The notes: generated from the sequence alone by a model not told the origin. DNA of 6,749 bases from Syntrophomonadaceae bacterium (GCA_012512295.1 JAAZDI010000246.1:1-6749), one strand, 5' to 3'; shown: positions 1 through 6,477, counted from the first letter of the stretch. A program made the numbers and translations.

Positions 1-344
1 AGAACCTCCCCCGGCTTTAATTGCTCGATCAAACGTTCTGGTTCCTCACCAATACAATCATTGGCCTTGACAACTGGTTTACCTAATAGTTGCGACAGAC
101 GTCGAGCCACCTTATCTAAGCGATACTTTTCCTTAACCTCTCCCTTAGGCCGTCCAAAGTGACTGGCCAGGATTACCCGGGCTCCTTTCTCCATGAGATA
201 TTGAATAGTTGGCAGAGCCGCTCTAATCCGAGTATCGTCAGTAATCTCGTTATTATCATCTACTGGCACATTAAAATCAACTCGAACAAAGACCCGTTTC
301 CCGGTAACCTCTAGTTCTTGAACCCCCAGGGGAATACCCGGCAT
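1..344 (-). CDS. pgk: Phosphoglycerate kinase, N-terminal part (runs off the window)
   Basis: Phosphoglycerate kinase converts 1,3-bisphosphoglycerate and ADP to 3-phosphoglycerate and ATP in cytosolic glycolysis. The first 114 codons are present and the rest lies left of position 1. The reading begins MPGIPLGVQELEVTGKRV and runs into the family signature RVDFNVP (residues 21-27), whose Asp23 and Asn25 bind 3-phosphoglycerate in known structures. Arg39 in DDTRI and His62 and Arg65 in the SHFGRP motif (61-66) match the rest of the basic patch. The ATG at 344-342 is preceded by TGGAGG (360-355) at 10 nt. Another ATG at 349-347 is closer to it but out of frame. The gene lies 158 nt downstream of gap, the product of which makes its substrate, so co-transcription is likely. 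Identity is certain; the exact start is slightly less so. Confidence 0.97.
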   Translation of the reverse strand, partial: MPGIPLGVQELEVTGKRVFVRVDFNVPVDDNNEITDDTRIRAALPTIQYLMEKGARVILASHFGRPKGEVKEKYRLDKVARRLSQLLGKPVVKANDCIGEEPERLIEQLKPGEV

Positions 345-376
345 TTCATTAATACCTCCATTAGTGCATATAGTGG

Positions 377-389
377 AACAATTATTGTT
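377..389. repeat. 13-bp palindrome upstream of pgk
   Basis: AACAATTATTGTT is a perfect inverted repeat with 6-bp arms around a single T, starting about 33 bases upstream of the pgk start codon. In an AT-rich leader such a palindrome can arise by chance. It could be a small operator or only a weak hairpin. No promoter with good -35 and -10 elements is evident beside it. Confidence 0.3.
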
Positions 390-446
390 TTAAATGAATC
401 TAAATTTTAGCCTTGTAACCTAGGGTCAGGCATTAAACTTACCCGG

Positions 447-494
447 CCGGCTCAGACAGTAATGTCTGCCGCTCCTTAGCCGGTTCTGTTTTTT
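447..494 (+). terminator. Two-tier hairpin plus T tract between gap and pgk, terminator-like only on the plus strand
   Basis: An outer stem CCGGCT (447-452) / AGCCGG (478-483) encloses an inner stem CAGACA (453-458) / TGTCTG (463-468) with loop GTAA. The two stems stack directly on one side and leave a 9-nt bulge on the other. On the plus strand the structure is followed by TTCTGTTTTTT (484-494), the form of an intrinsic terminator. No gene is transcribed in that direction here, so it would stop antisense RNA from entering gap. In the gap-pgk mRNA on the minus strand the same hairpin forms just after the gap stop codon with no U tract, so it should not terminate. There it could protect or mark a 3' end. 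Confidence 0.4.
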
Positions 495-502
495 AATATT
501 GA

Positions 503-1507
503 CTAGAGTTTTTGCGCTAGATACTCAGCCATGTCAACACAGCGGACCGAGTAAGCCCATTCATTATCATACCAGGCAACCGCCTTGATCATCGTGCCTT
601 CCATCACCATCGTCGATAAGGAATCGACAATACAAGAGTGCGGGTCACCATTATAGTCGCGGGAGACTGTCGGTTCATCACTGTAGGCCAAAATCCCTTT
701 GAGTTCTCCCTCAGCCGCTGCCTTAAAGGCGGCGTTCACTTCATCAACGGTCGTCGATTTCGCCACATTCGCCACCAAATCAACCAGAGAAACGTTCGGG
801 GTTGGCACCCGCATGGCTAGGCCGTTCATTTTGCCCTTCAATTCTGGCAAAACCAGGCCAATCGCCCTCGCCGCCCCGGTTGTGGTTGGAATGATGGAAA
901 GACTAGCCGCCCTGGCCCGACGCAGGTCTTTGTGCGCTAAATCGAGCACGCGCTGGTCATTAGTGTAGGAGTGGATGGTCGTCATTAAGGCATGTTGGAT
1001 ATTAAAGTTTTGGTGGATTACTTTGGCCAATGGAGCCAGACAGTTGGTTGTGCAGGAGCCATTGGAAATAATATGGTGCTGGGCTGGATTATAAAGCTGA
1101 TGGTTTACGCCCATGACCATCGTAATATCTTCATTCTTGCCCGGGGCAGAGATAATGACCTTCTGGGCTCCGGCCTCCAGGTGCTTCCGAGCATCGCGGG
1201 CATCCGTAAATTTGCCGGTAGACTCAATTACCACCTGCACTCCGAGGTCTTTCCAAGGTAGATTGGCCGGTTCTTTTTCGGCCAGGACCTGAACCGTTCG
1301 TCCATTAACGACCATCGTCCCGTCTTTTATCTCTACCTGTCCCTGAAAACGTCCATGAACCGAATCGTACTTAAAGAGATGAGCGTTAGTTTCAACATCG
1401 CCCAGGTCATTAACCGCTACTACTTCCAGATTAGGATGATTGGCGGCTGCCCGCAGGACCAAGCGACCGATTCGCCCAAAACCATTAATACCAATTTTTA
1501 TCGTCAT
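503..1507 (-). CDS. gap: Glyceraldehyde-3-phosphate dehydrogenase, type I
   Basis: This cytosolic enzyme oxidises and phosphorylates glyceraldehyde 3-phosphate to 1,3-bisphosphoglycerate, the substrate of the adjacent pgk product. The 334-residue length is normal for a homotetramer subunit. The Rossmann motif GINGFGRIGR is at residues 6-15. Asp34 after the second strand (VNDLGD) is the residue that favours NAD+ over NADP+. The catalytic cysteine is Cys152 in SCTTNC (151-156), and His179 in TTIHSYTND activates it. HKDLRRARA (192-200) and WYDNEW (312-317) are further family motifs. The coenzyme-specificity position usually Pro in glycolytic GapA (188 in Bacillus numbering) is Ala191 here, while the preceding Leu is kept. 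I infer an NAD-dependent glycolytic enzyme. The ATG is preceded by a very strong AAAGGAGGAGGGT (1523-1511). Confidence 0.98.
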   Translation of the reverse strand: MTIKIGINGFGRIGRLVLRAAANHPNLEVVAVNDLGDVETNAHLFKYDSVHGRFQGQVEIKDGTMVVNGRTVQVLAEKEPANLPWKDLGVQVVIESTGKFTDARDARKHLEAGAQKVIISAPGKNEDITMVMGVNHQLYNPAQHHIISNGSCTTNCLAPLAKVIHQNFNIQHALMTTIHSYTNDQRVLDLAHKDLRRARAASLSIIPTTTGAARAIGLVLPELKGKMNGLAMRVPTPNVSLVDLVANVAKSTTVDEVNAAFKAAAEGELKGILAYSDEPTVSRDYNGDPHSCIVDSLSTMVMEGTMIKAVAWYDNEWAYSVRCVDMAEYLAQKL

Positions 1508-1587
1508 TTGACCCTCCTCCTTTAATTCTAGTAAATTTCTCTTCTTGGATATTATGTCTGGTTCGCCTAGATTTTATGGTTTGATTA

Positions 1588-1621
1588 ATTCATTTTCTAC
1601 AAGCCGAAAAAAAATCCTGCC
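1588..1621 (-). promoter_or_regulatory. SigH-like promoter candidate upstream of gap
   Basis: On the minus strand GGCAGGA (1621-1615) is followed, 17 nt after AGGA, by GTAGAAAAT with GAAA at 1597-1594. This resembles the SigH pattern AGGA...GAAT, although the -10 is GAAA. A true GAAT (1591-1588) occurs at 23 nt, which is too far for SigH. The same GGCAGGA element occurs upstream of rapZ and of the rightward gene at 6684, which is the main reason to take it seriously. A weaker SigA-like alternative overlaps it: TTGTAG (1602-1597), 18 nt, CATAAA (1578-1573). Confidence 0.4.
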
Positions 1622-1642
1622 CCATGGAAAAATTATCCCCAT
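1607..1642 (-). repeat. Near-direct repeat in the gap control region
   Basis: On the minus strand ATGGGGATAATTTTT (1642-1628) is followed 17 bases later by ATGGGGCAGGATTTTTT (starting at 1625). The second copy contains the -35-like GGCAGGA. The spacing is about one and a half helical turns. It could be a pair of regulator half-sites or a chance duplication in AT-rich DNA. Confidence 0.3.
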
Positions 1643-1775
1643 TTAGGTCAGGCTCAACTCCTATAAAAAATATTCCTGAACAAACATCTTTAGACCAAAA
1701 AATGTACCCCAAGCAAAAACAAGTCAGTTTATTTATTATCAACTGCCCATGCCCGCTAGGCACAACCACGGATGA

Positions 1776-1807
1776 AAATAACACAAACAACAAGATACAT
1801 GTTATTT
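1776..1807. repeat. 8-bp inverted repeat downstream of rpoN
   Basis: AAATAACA (1776-1783) and TGTTATTT (1800-1807) are perfect inverted copies separated by 16 bases. They lie 39-70 bases past the rpoN stop codon in the direction of transcription. The stem is nearly all A-T and is followed on the minus strand only by TTTTC, so it would be a poor intrinsic terminator. A protein-binding role is equally possible. Confidence 0.25.
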
Positions 1808-1845
1808 ACTTGCTAATCTCAAAATCTAGGGATTTGTAACTTACG

Positions 1846-3252
1846 CTAGTATCGCTTACGCAGCGTGGCCGAGGGAATCCCCATTTCGGTCCGATACTTA
1901 GCGATCGTCCGTCGGGAAACAGGCACTCCCTGTTGGTTTAGCTGTTTGGTTATTTTCTGATCGCTCCAGGGCAAATGGGGATCCTCAGCTTCAATAATTT
2001 CCCGAATCAATTTCTTAATACTCTGCGAGGAATAACTATTCCCTTCAGAAGAGCTAATGCCACTACTGAAAAAGAATTTAAACTCAAAAACTCCCTGCGG
2101 TGTTTGCATATATTTTTTAGCAGTTGCCCGGCTGACTGTTGATTCATGGACCCCGACGATCTCGGCCACCTGTTTAAGATTAAGGGGCCTAAGGTGCTTG
2201 ATCCCGTGGCGGAAGAATTCCTTCTGGATATCAACAATACAACAGGCCACCCGGTATAGGGTCAGCCTCCTCTGCTCCAGACTACGGATTAACCAGGACG
2301 CGGCATTCAACCGGCTTTCCAAGTATTTTTTCGCTTCTGGCTCATTAACCTCCTTGTCTTGTAACAGCGAACGGTATCGACTGTTGATGCCCAACCGGGG
2401 GACCACCGAGTCGTTGAGCAACACCACGAATTCACCATTGATTCTTTCAACAATCACATCCGGGACCACATACTGGACCTCGTTTGACCCGGCAAACTGA
2501 TAACCTGGTTTAGGATTAAGCGATCGAAGTAGATCAACTATTTCTTGCGTTTTCTGAAGGCTTACCCCCAGACCAGAAGCCACTCTAGCCATTCTTCCCT
2601 GGGCGATGTCTTCCAGGTAATCGCGAACTGCCCGTTCGGTTAGATTATTCAGTTTGCCTGACTGTTGCAGTTGGATCAGCAAGCACTCCTTAAGATCCCT
2701 GGCCCCTACCCCGGCCGGCTCAAACGTCTGAATAACCTCTAATACTTGGGCTACCTTGTCTTCTGAGCACCCAAACTTCTGAGCTGCTTCTGTCAGGGTA
2801 ACCGTTAAATAACCGGATTCATCCAGGCAGCCCACGAGGTATTGTCCCACGTGTTTTTCCAACCCGGGAGGGAAAGCAAGATCAATTTGAATTTGTAAAT
2901 GTTCCTGTAAACTCGGACCCCGCGTTAAAAAATTCTCATAGGAGTGTTCTGGATAAACCTCCCGGGGCTGGTTCACGTAACCTAGATCGCTCCGATCAGC
3001 AAAATACTCCTGCCAATCGATATCAAATCTTTCGTTATCGGATCGGGGGTTATCTTCAGCAGCCGCGGCGACCTCTTCTCGTTCCCCCGGTTCCTCTTTG
3101 ATTTCCAAAAAAGGATTTTCCAGTATTTCTTGTTGCAGGTACTGCTGTAATTCCAGGGCCGACAACTGTAAAACAGTAATGGCCTGACGCAATTCCGGAG
3201 TCATTACCAGCTTTTGAGTCAGTTCCATCGTTAAGCTGAGGTCAACGCGCAT
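1846..3252 (-). CDS. rpoN: RNA polymerase sigma-54 factor
   Basis: Sigma-54 directs core RNA polymerase to -24/-12 promoters (TGGCAC-N5-TTGC) and needs an AAA+ enhancer-binding activator to open them. From the chosen start the protein has 468 residues, slightly longer than Bacillus SigL. Region I is seen at about 9-51, with QKLVMTPELRQA (13-24) and a Gln/Leu-rich stretch. An acidic region II follows (about 50-91). The core-binding domain covers about 105-290, then the helix-turn-helix LKQVAEIVGVHESTVSRA (359-376). The RpoN box SRRTIAKYR (446-454) recognises the -24 element. A GTG nine codons upstream (3279) is in frame, but the ATG at 3252-3250 has GGGGGGTG (3267-3260) at good spacing and gives the usual family N-terminus. 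It is the last gene of the rapZ-yvcK-whiA-rpoN set. A sigma-54 promoter in front of rapZ suggests autoregulation. Confidence 0.97.
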   Translation of the reverse strand: MRVDLSLTMELTQKLVMTPELRQAITVLQLSALELQQYLQQEILENPFLEIKEEPGEREEVAAAAEDNPRSDNERFDIDWQEYFADRSDLGYVNQPREVYPEHSYENFLTRGPSLQEHLQIQIDLAFPPGLEKHVGQYLVGCLDESGYLTVTLTEAAQKFGCSEDKVAQVLEVIQTFEPAGVGARDLKECLLIQLQQSGKLNNLTERAVRDYLEDIAQGRMARVASGLGVSLQKTQEIVDLLRSLNPKPGYQFAGSNEVQYVVPDVIVERINGEFVVLLNDSVVPRLGINSRYRSLLQDKEVNEPEAKKYLESRLNAASWLIRSLEQRRLTLYRVACCIVDIQKEFFRHGIKHLRPLNLKQVAEIVGVHESTVSRATAKKYMQTPQGVFEFKFFFSSGISSSEGNSYSSQSIKKLIREIIEAEDPHLPWSDQKITKQLNQQGVPVSRRTIAKYRTEMGIPSATLRKRY

Positions 3253-3267
3253 CCAATCACACCCCCC
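3253..3267 (-). promoter_or_regulatory. Ribosome binding site that decides the rpoN start
   Basis: GGGGGGTG (3267-3260) on the minus strand stands 9 bases (counted from the GGGGG core) before the ATG at 3252. The upstream in-frame GTG at 3279 has only weak TTAGGC-type sequence before it. This favours the ATG and removes nine residues from the longest reading frame. Confidence 0.65.
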
Positions 3268-3278
3268 ATACAACTTCA

Positions 3279-3299
3279 CGCCTAACGCCTAACGCCTTA
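3279..3299. repeat. Three tandem heptamers at the whiA-rpoN junction
   Basis: On the plus strand CGCCTAA (3279-3285), CGCCTAA (3286-3292) and CGCCTTA (3293-3299) follow one another, with one mismatch in the third. Read on the minus strand, the first heptamer begins with the whiA TAA stop codon and the array fills most of the spacer before rpoN. Gain or loss of a unit would change the whiA-rpoN spacing without touching either protein. Confidence 0.75.
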
Positions 3300-4253
3300 C
3301 TCCCCACCCTTACCCCGGCGCAACTCCTCGGCTATCTCTTCCAAGCGCCTTAGCCGGTGGTTTACCCCTGATTTCCCTAATTTTGGCTCCATTAAGTCAC
3401 CTAGTTCTTTCAGGCTGGCCTCCGGATACGCCAAACGCACTACAGCCATTTGGCGCAACGAGGCCGGCAACCAATCCAAACCCACTTTATCCGCAATAAA
3501 GCTAATATTTTGGGCCTGTCGCAGACCAGTACTAACTGCCTTTTCGACATTGGCCGTATCGCAGTTAACCAGTCGGTTAACCTGGTTTCGCACTTCTTTC
3601 AGGACTCGAACATCCTCTAGGTGCAGCAAGGCCCGGTGAGCCCCAATCAGCCTCAATAAACTAGCAATTTGTTCTGCCTCTTTCAGGTAAACCACCTGCA
3701 TCTCCTTGCGCAGATTAACCCGCGCCTGCAGACCAACCCGGTTTAACAGACCAATGACCTCCTGGGCATACCCCTCACTGCTTAGAACCAATTCCAGGTG
3801 GTAAGCGGTCTCCGGGTTGGTAATTGAACCGCAACCGAGAAAAATACCCCGCAGGTAAGCTCGTTGACAACACTGGCGTCTGATCAAAGACCGCCTGATC
3901 CCTTCATATACTCGCCGGCCCTTGATAATTCCCAACTGCTGCAGGATCGGGTCTCGAAAATCCGGCAGAGTCAACCATACCTGATACCGATTTTGCTTCT
4001 GCAAACGTTCTTGCCGCTGCACTAACAATTCCGGCGGCCAAGAATGAACCGATTTGCCCAAGCGAAAAACGAGGCGAGCCACAGCGGCGTTATCCGTAGT
4101 AACATAAAAGGACGGTGGCTGTCCGGCACTGATCCGCAGGGTTCCCCCGGCTCGGAGCAGTGCTGAGAATTCGGCCAGACAACAACAATTTTTCGGAGGC
4201 ATTATTCGCGCTAGTTCATTTTTTACCTGGTGAGAAAACGACACAGCCGCCAA
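3297..4253 (-). CDS. whiA: WhiA family DNA-binding regulator
   Basis: WhiA is a DNA-binding protein of Gram-positive bacteria. It is a sporulation regulator in Streptomyces, and in Bacillus a nucleoid-associated factor affecting division and chromosome segregation. The 318-residue length fits the family. The N-terminal part has the LAGLIDADG-like fold shared with homing endonucleases: KNCCCLAEFSALLRAGGTL (21-39), CCQRAYLRGIFLGCGSITN (128-146) and NPETAYHLEL (146-155). LKEAEQIASLL (190-200) and GAHRALLHLEDVRV (204-217) follow. NRLVNCDTAN (226-235) is a hallmark. The C-terminal helix-turn-helix covers about 277-303 (SLKELGDLM ... KSGVNHRLRRL). The start is a TTG (4253-4251), with SD GAGGTGA overlapping the yvcK stop codon. 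A GTG three codons later gives the common SFS beginning but has no suitably spaced site. Six bases separate it from yvcK, implying coupled translation. Confidence 0.97.
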   Translation of the reverse strand: MAAVSFSHQVKNELARIMPPKNCCCLAEFSALLRAGGTLRISAGQPPSFYVTTDNAAVARLVFRLGKSVHSWPPELLVQRQERLQKQNRYQVWLTLPDFRDPILQQLGIIKGRRVYEGIRRSLIRRQCCQRAYLRGIFLGCGSITNPETAYHLELVLSSEGYAQEVIGLLNRVGLQARVNLRKEMQVVYLKEAEQIASLLRLIGAHRALLHLEDVRVLKEVRNQVNRLVNCDTANVEKAVSTGLRQAQNISFIADKVGLDWLPASLRQMAVVRLAYPEASLKELGDLMEPKLGKSGVNHRLRRLEEIAEELRRGKGGE

Positions 4254-4266
4254 TATCTATCACCTC
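4254..4266 (-). promoter_or_regulatory. Ribosome binding site for whiA, overlapping the yvcK stop
   Basis: On the minus strand GAGGTGA (4266-4260) ends in the TGA stop of yvcK and precedes the TTG start codon of whiA with 9 bases after GAGG. The overlap supports the unusual TTG start and suggests that ribosomes finishing yvcK re-initiate at whiA. Confidence 0.65.
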
Positions 4267-5552
4267 TTCCACAGCCCCTTCCGATAAATTAATCGGATTA
4301 CCGTCTCGGCTAACTGGCGGGGATCATGCCGCACCATATCACTTTGATCTAATAAGCTTTCCTGGACTATTTTCACGTTCAGACCGGCCAGACCCCGGGT
4401 ATCTACCTTCACCGGATAGGCTCCCTTGGCCTCGTATTTGCGCAGTTGCTGAGGCCGCACCTGCTGATTATTCACAATAATATAATCGACCAAATTATCC
4501 CCACAATGCTCGTAAATAACCCGCAAATGATCCGAAGCTGTAAAATGATCGGTTTCCCCAGGCTGAGTCATGACATTACAGATATAGATCTTCATTCCCC
4601 GCGCCTGACGAATGGCCTCCACTACCCCATCCACCAGCAAGTTTGGAATAACGCTGGTATATAAACTGCCCGGACCTAGAATAATTGCCTCTGCCCGGGC
4701 AATCGCTTCCAGACTGGCCTGTAACGGTTGTGGATTACCCGGTTTTAAAAAAATACGCTTAATTCCTTTAGACCCGTTTCTAGTAATCTTGGTCTCTCCT
4801 TCAATAATCTGGCCATCTAATAATTCTGCACACAAGACCTCATGCGAGAGGGTGGCCGGCAGAACCTGGCCCCGCAAGGCCAAAACCTTGCCTAATTCCT
4901 GGATCGCCGGAACAAAGCCCCCAGCCCTTTCCGACATGGCCACCAGCAGCAGGTTGCCCAGGGAATGGCCGACCAGGCCTTGACCCTGCTCAAACCGATA
5001 AGACAACATTTCATTCATCAAGTTCTCCGTATCGGCTAAAGCGACCAAACAGTTTCGAATATCACCTGGCGGGAGCACCCCCAATTCGTCCCGCAATCGG
5101 CCTGAGCTGCCGCCATCATCAGTCACCGTCACAATAGCGGTGAGGTTGCTGGTATACCGTTTTAAGCCGCGCAGCAGAACGGAAAGTCCAGTCCCTCCGC
5201 CCAACACTACTATTCGAGGACCTTTCTGCAGGGATCGGTGCTGATACAAATAATTAATTAGTTCCCCATCCGTGCCGGGCAATAAGGAAACCATTAGCGA
5301 GCGAAAGACTTTTCTTAATCCGAAGATAACCATTAACCCACCAAACGTAAAAATCAAGACCCCACTGAGTACCGATGAATTAATGCCCGTTAATTGATAA
5401 AGAAGAAGGCGTAAACTCAGTTCCGCATTGAAAACAAACCAGTTACCGCTTGCAGTTACGGCTCCAACTCCGATTAAGATGACACCAATAAAAGCAAGGA
5501 GGAGCCATCGTTTAACCCGCAAGCCGGGGTAAAGCCATTTTAAGAATTTCAT
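4260..5552 (-). CDS. yvcK: YvcK/GlmR-type gluconeogenesis and cell-wall regulator with a membrane-anchored N-terminus
   Basis: YvcK (GlmR) of Bacillus binds UDP-GlcNAc and stimulates glucosamine-6-phosphate synthesis; it is needed for normal wall growth on gluconeogenic carbon. The conserved CofD-like domain starts near residue 112: GGGTGLS (118-124), TDDGGSSGRLR (144-154), PPGDIRNCL (161-169), GHSLGN (195-200), LGPGSLYTS (292-300) and MTQPGETD (328-335). The protein has 430 residues, against about 317 in Bacillus. The extra N-terminus has a basic start (KRW) and two hydrophobic segments, about 17-34 and 61-79, so it probably anchors the domain to the membrane with the globular part in the cytosol. 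I see no frameshift joining the two parts. The ATG (5552-5550) has AGGAG (5565-5561) at 8 bases, inside the end of rapZ. Three bases separate the two genes. Confidence 0.96.
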   Translation of the reverse strand: MKFLKWLYPGLRVKRWLLLAFIGVILIGVGAVTASGNWFVFNAELSLRLLLYQLTGINSSVLSGVLIFTFGGLMVIFGLRKVFRSLMVSLLPGTDGELINYLYQHRSLQKGPRIVVLGGGTGLSVLLRGLKRYTSNLTAIVTVTDDGGSSGRLRDELGVLPPGDIRNCLVALADTENLMNEMLSYRFEQGQGLVGHSLGNLLLVAMSERAGGFVPAIQELGKVLALRGQVLPATLSHEVLCAELLDGQIIEGETKITRNGSKGIKRIFLKPGNPQPLQASLEAIARAEAIILGPGSLYTSVIPNLLVDGVVEAIRQARGMKIYICNVMTQPGETDHFTASDHLRVIYEHCGDNLVDYIIVNNQQVRPQQLRKYEAKGAYPVKVDTRGLAGLNVKIVQESLLDQSDMVRHDPRQLAETVIRLIYRKGLWKR

Positions 5553-5555
5553 GCG

Positions 5556-6440
5556 TTAAACTCCTACCGATACTTTTCTGGTCCGATCACGATGTTTAAC
5601 CAGCACCGGGTAACCCATCTCTCCCAAAGCCTCGCCAATTTCGATGGCCATTACGACCGAGCGGTGCTGACCTCCAGTACAGCCAATCGCAATCCCTAGA
5701 TGCGTCTTGCCCTCAGCGATATAATGAGGGATCAAAAACTTCAGTAATTGGATAAATTGCGTAATAAAACTCCGGGTGACCTCGTGCCCGAGCACAAACT
5801 TCTTCACCCGCTCATCCGTTCCGGTTAATTCTCTTAACCCCTCAACATAGTAAGGATTAGGCAAGAAACGAACATCCATTACCAGGTCCGCATCCATTAG
5901 TATCCCGTACTTATAACCAAATGAAGTAACACTCAGCGTTATTTGACTGCCAACAGAACGAGATCCGAAAAGCTCCGTGATCTGTTCCTTTAGTTCATGA
6001 ACGCTTAAATTCGAGGTATCGATAATTTTATTGGCCCGTCCCCGTAATTCTTCTAACCGCTGTCGCTCCTGGGCAATCCCCTCCAGCACCCGTCCCAGCG
6101 GAGACAAAGGATGACGCCGGCGCGACTCTTTAAAACGACGAACTAAAATCTCATCGGCTGCTTCAAGAAACAGAATCTCGTAATAAATCCCCTGTTGGTT
6201 AAGGGAATCCAGGGATTCAAACAGGGAATCAAAAAACCGACCACCACGGATATCAATCACCAAAGCAATCCGGGGGATCTTTCCATCAGACTGCAGACAC
6301 AGCTCAATAAACTTGGGCAACAGGCTGGGAGGGAGATTATCGACACAGTAGTAGCCCAAGTCCTCCAAACATCGGACCGCCTGACTTTTACCCGCCCCGG
6401 ACAAGCCGGTTATTATCACAATTCTTATCTCCTGCTTCAT
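5556..6440 (-). CDS. rapZ: RapZ (YvcJ) family nucleotide-binding protein
   Basis: RapZ/YvcJ proteins are P-loop nucleotide-binding regulators. E. coli RapZ is an RNA adaptor controlling the glucosamine-6-phosphate synthase mRNA; Bacillus YvcJ hydrolyses nucleotides and affects competence. From the ATG at 6440-6438 the protein has 294 residues, close to family length. Motifs: Walker A GLSGAGKS (12-19), YYCVDNLPPSLLP (30-42), DIRGG (63-67), SFGYKYG (173-179), RFLPNPYY (191-198) and GCTGGQHRSV (253-262), with a basic tail HRDRTRK (283-289). The frame extends to a GTG at 6455, but that codon lies inside the likely SD AAAGGCGGTGA (6462-6452). In-frame TTG (6446) and GTG (6443) are better spaced than the ATG, so the start is uncertain by two codons. 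It is the first gene of the operon, behind a sigma-54 promoter and a SigH-like one. Confidence 0.96.
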   Translation of the reverse strand: MKQEIRIVIITGLSGAGKSQAVRCLEDLGYYCVDNLPPSLLPKFIELCLQSDGKIPRIALVIDIRGGRFFDSLFESLDSLNQQGIYYEILFLEAADEILVRRFKESRRRHPLSPLGRVLEGIAQERQRLEELRGRANKIIDTSNLSVHELKEQITELFGSRSVGSQITLSVTSFGYKYGILMDADLVMDVRFLPNPYYVEGLRELTGTDERVKKFVLGHEVTRSFITQFIQLLKFLIPHYIAEGKTHLGIAIGCTGGQHRSVVMAIEIGEALGEMGYPVLVKHRDRTRKVSVGV

Positions 6441-6451
6441 CACCAACCTGT

Positions 6452-6462
6452 TCACCGCCTTT
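6452..6462 (-). promoter_or_regulatory. Ribosome binding site that decides the rapZ start
   Basis: AAAGGCGGTGA on the minus strand matches the extended Shine-Dalgarno sequence AAAGGAGGTGA with one mismatch. The most upstream in-frame GTG (6455-6453) is part of it and so cannot be its start codon. In-frame TTG (6446), GTG (6443) and ATG (6440) follow at 5, 8 and 11 bases from its end. Confidence 0.6.
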
Positions 6463-6477
6463 CTCTATTAATAAATA

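Larger units (their letters stand above)
1508..1845. other. 338-base gene-free region between rpoN and gap
   Basis: No convincing gene lies here. The two open frames (minus 1590-1793 and plus 1624-1839) overlap each other, lack a ribosome binding site and show no recognisable protein. The region is AT-rich, with long A and T runs. It holds a SigH-like promoter candidate for gap, a 17-bp-spaced near-direct repeat (1607-1642), the strong gap ribosome binding site, and an AT-rich 8-bp inverted repeat about 40 bases after the rpoN stop. Many Clostridia carry the glycolytic repressor gene cggR at this place; it is absent here, and I see no clear remnant or CggR-type operator. Confidence 0.7.

Noticed and set aside
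803..818. Sigma-54-like TGGCAC with GG-N10-GC on the plus strand
   Set aside because: It lies inside gap on the antisense strand, its -12 part is TGGCT rather than TTGCA, and no gene follows it.
1590..1793. 67-residue open frame on the minus strand in the rpoN-gap spacer
   Set aside because: No ribosome binding site, no recognisable protein, overlaps an equally long plus-strand frame, and covers the putative gap promoter.
1776..1807. Intrinsic terminator for the rpoN operon
   Set aside because: The inverted repeat is real, but the stem is almost all A-T with a 16-base loop and only a short T run, so I list it as a repeat and not a terminator.
1624..1839. 71-residue open frame on the plus strand in the same spacer
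   Set aside because: No Shine-Dalgarno sequence before its ATG, composition driven by A runs, and it opposes all neighbouring genes.
3279..3299. CRISPR-like or mobile-element repeat
   Set aside because: Units are only 7 bp with no spacers, and no element ends or cas genes are nearby.
4160..4480. 106-residue plus-strand frame across the whiA-yvcK junction, and similar frames inside the other genes
   Set aside because: They are shadows of well-conserved minus-strand genes, with no ribosome binding sites or family motifs of their own.
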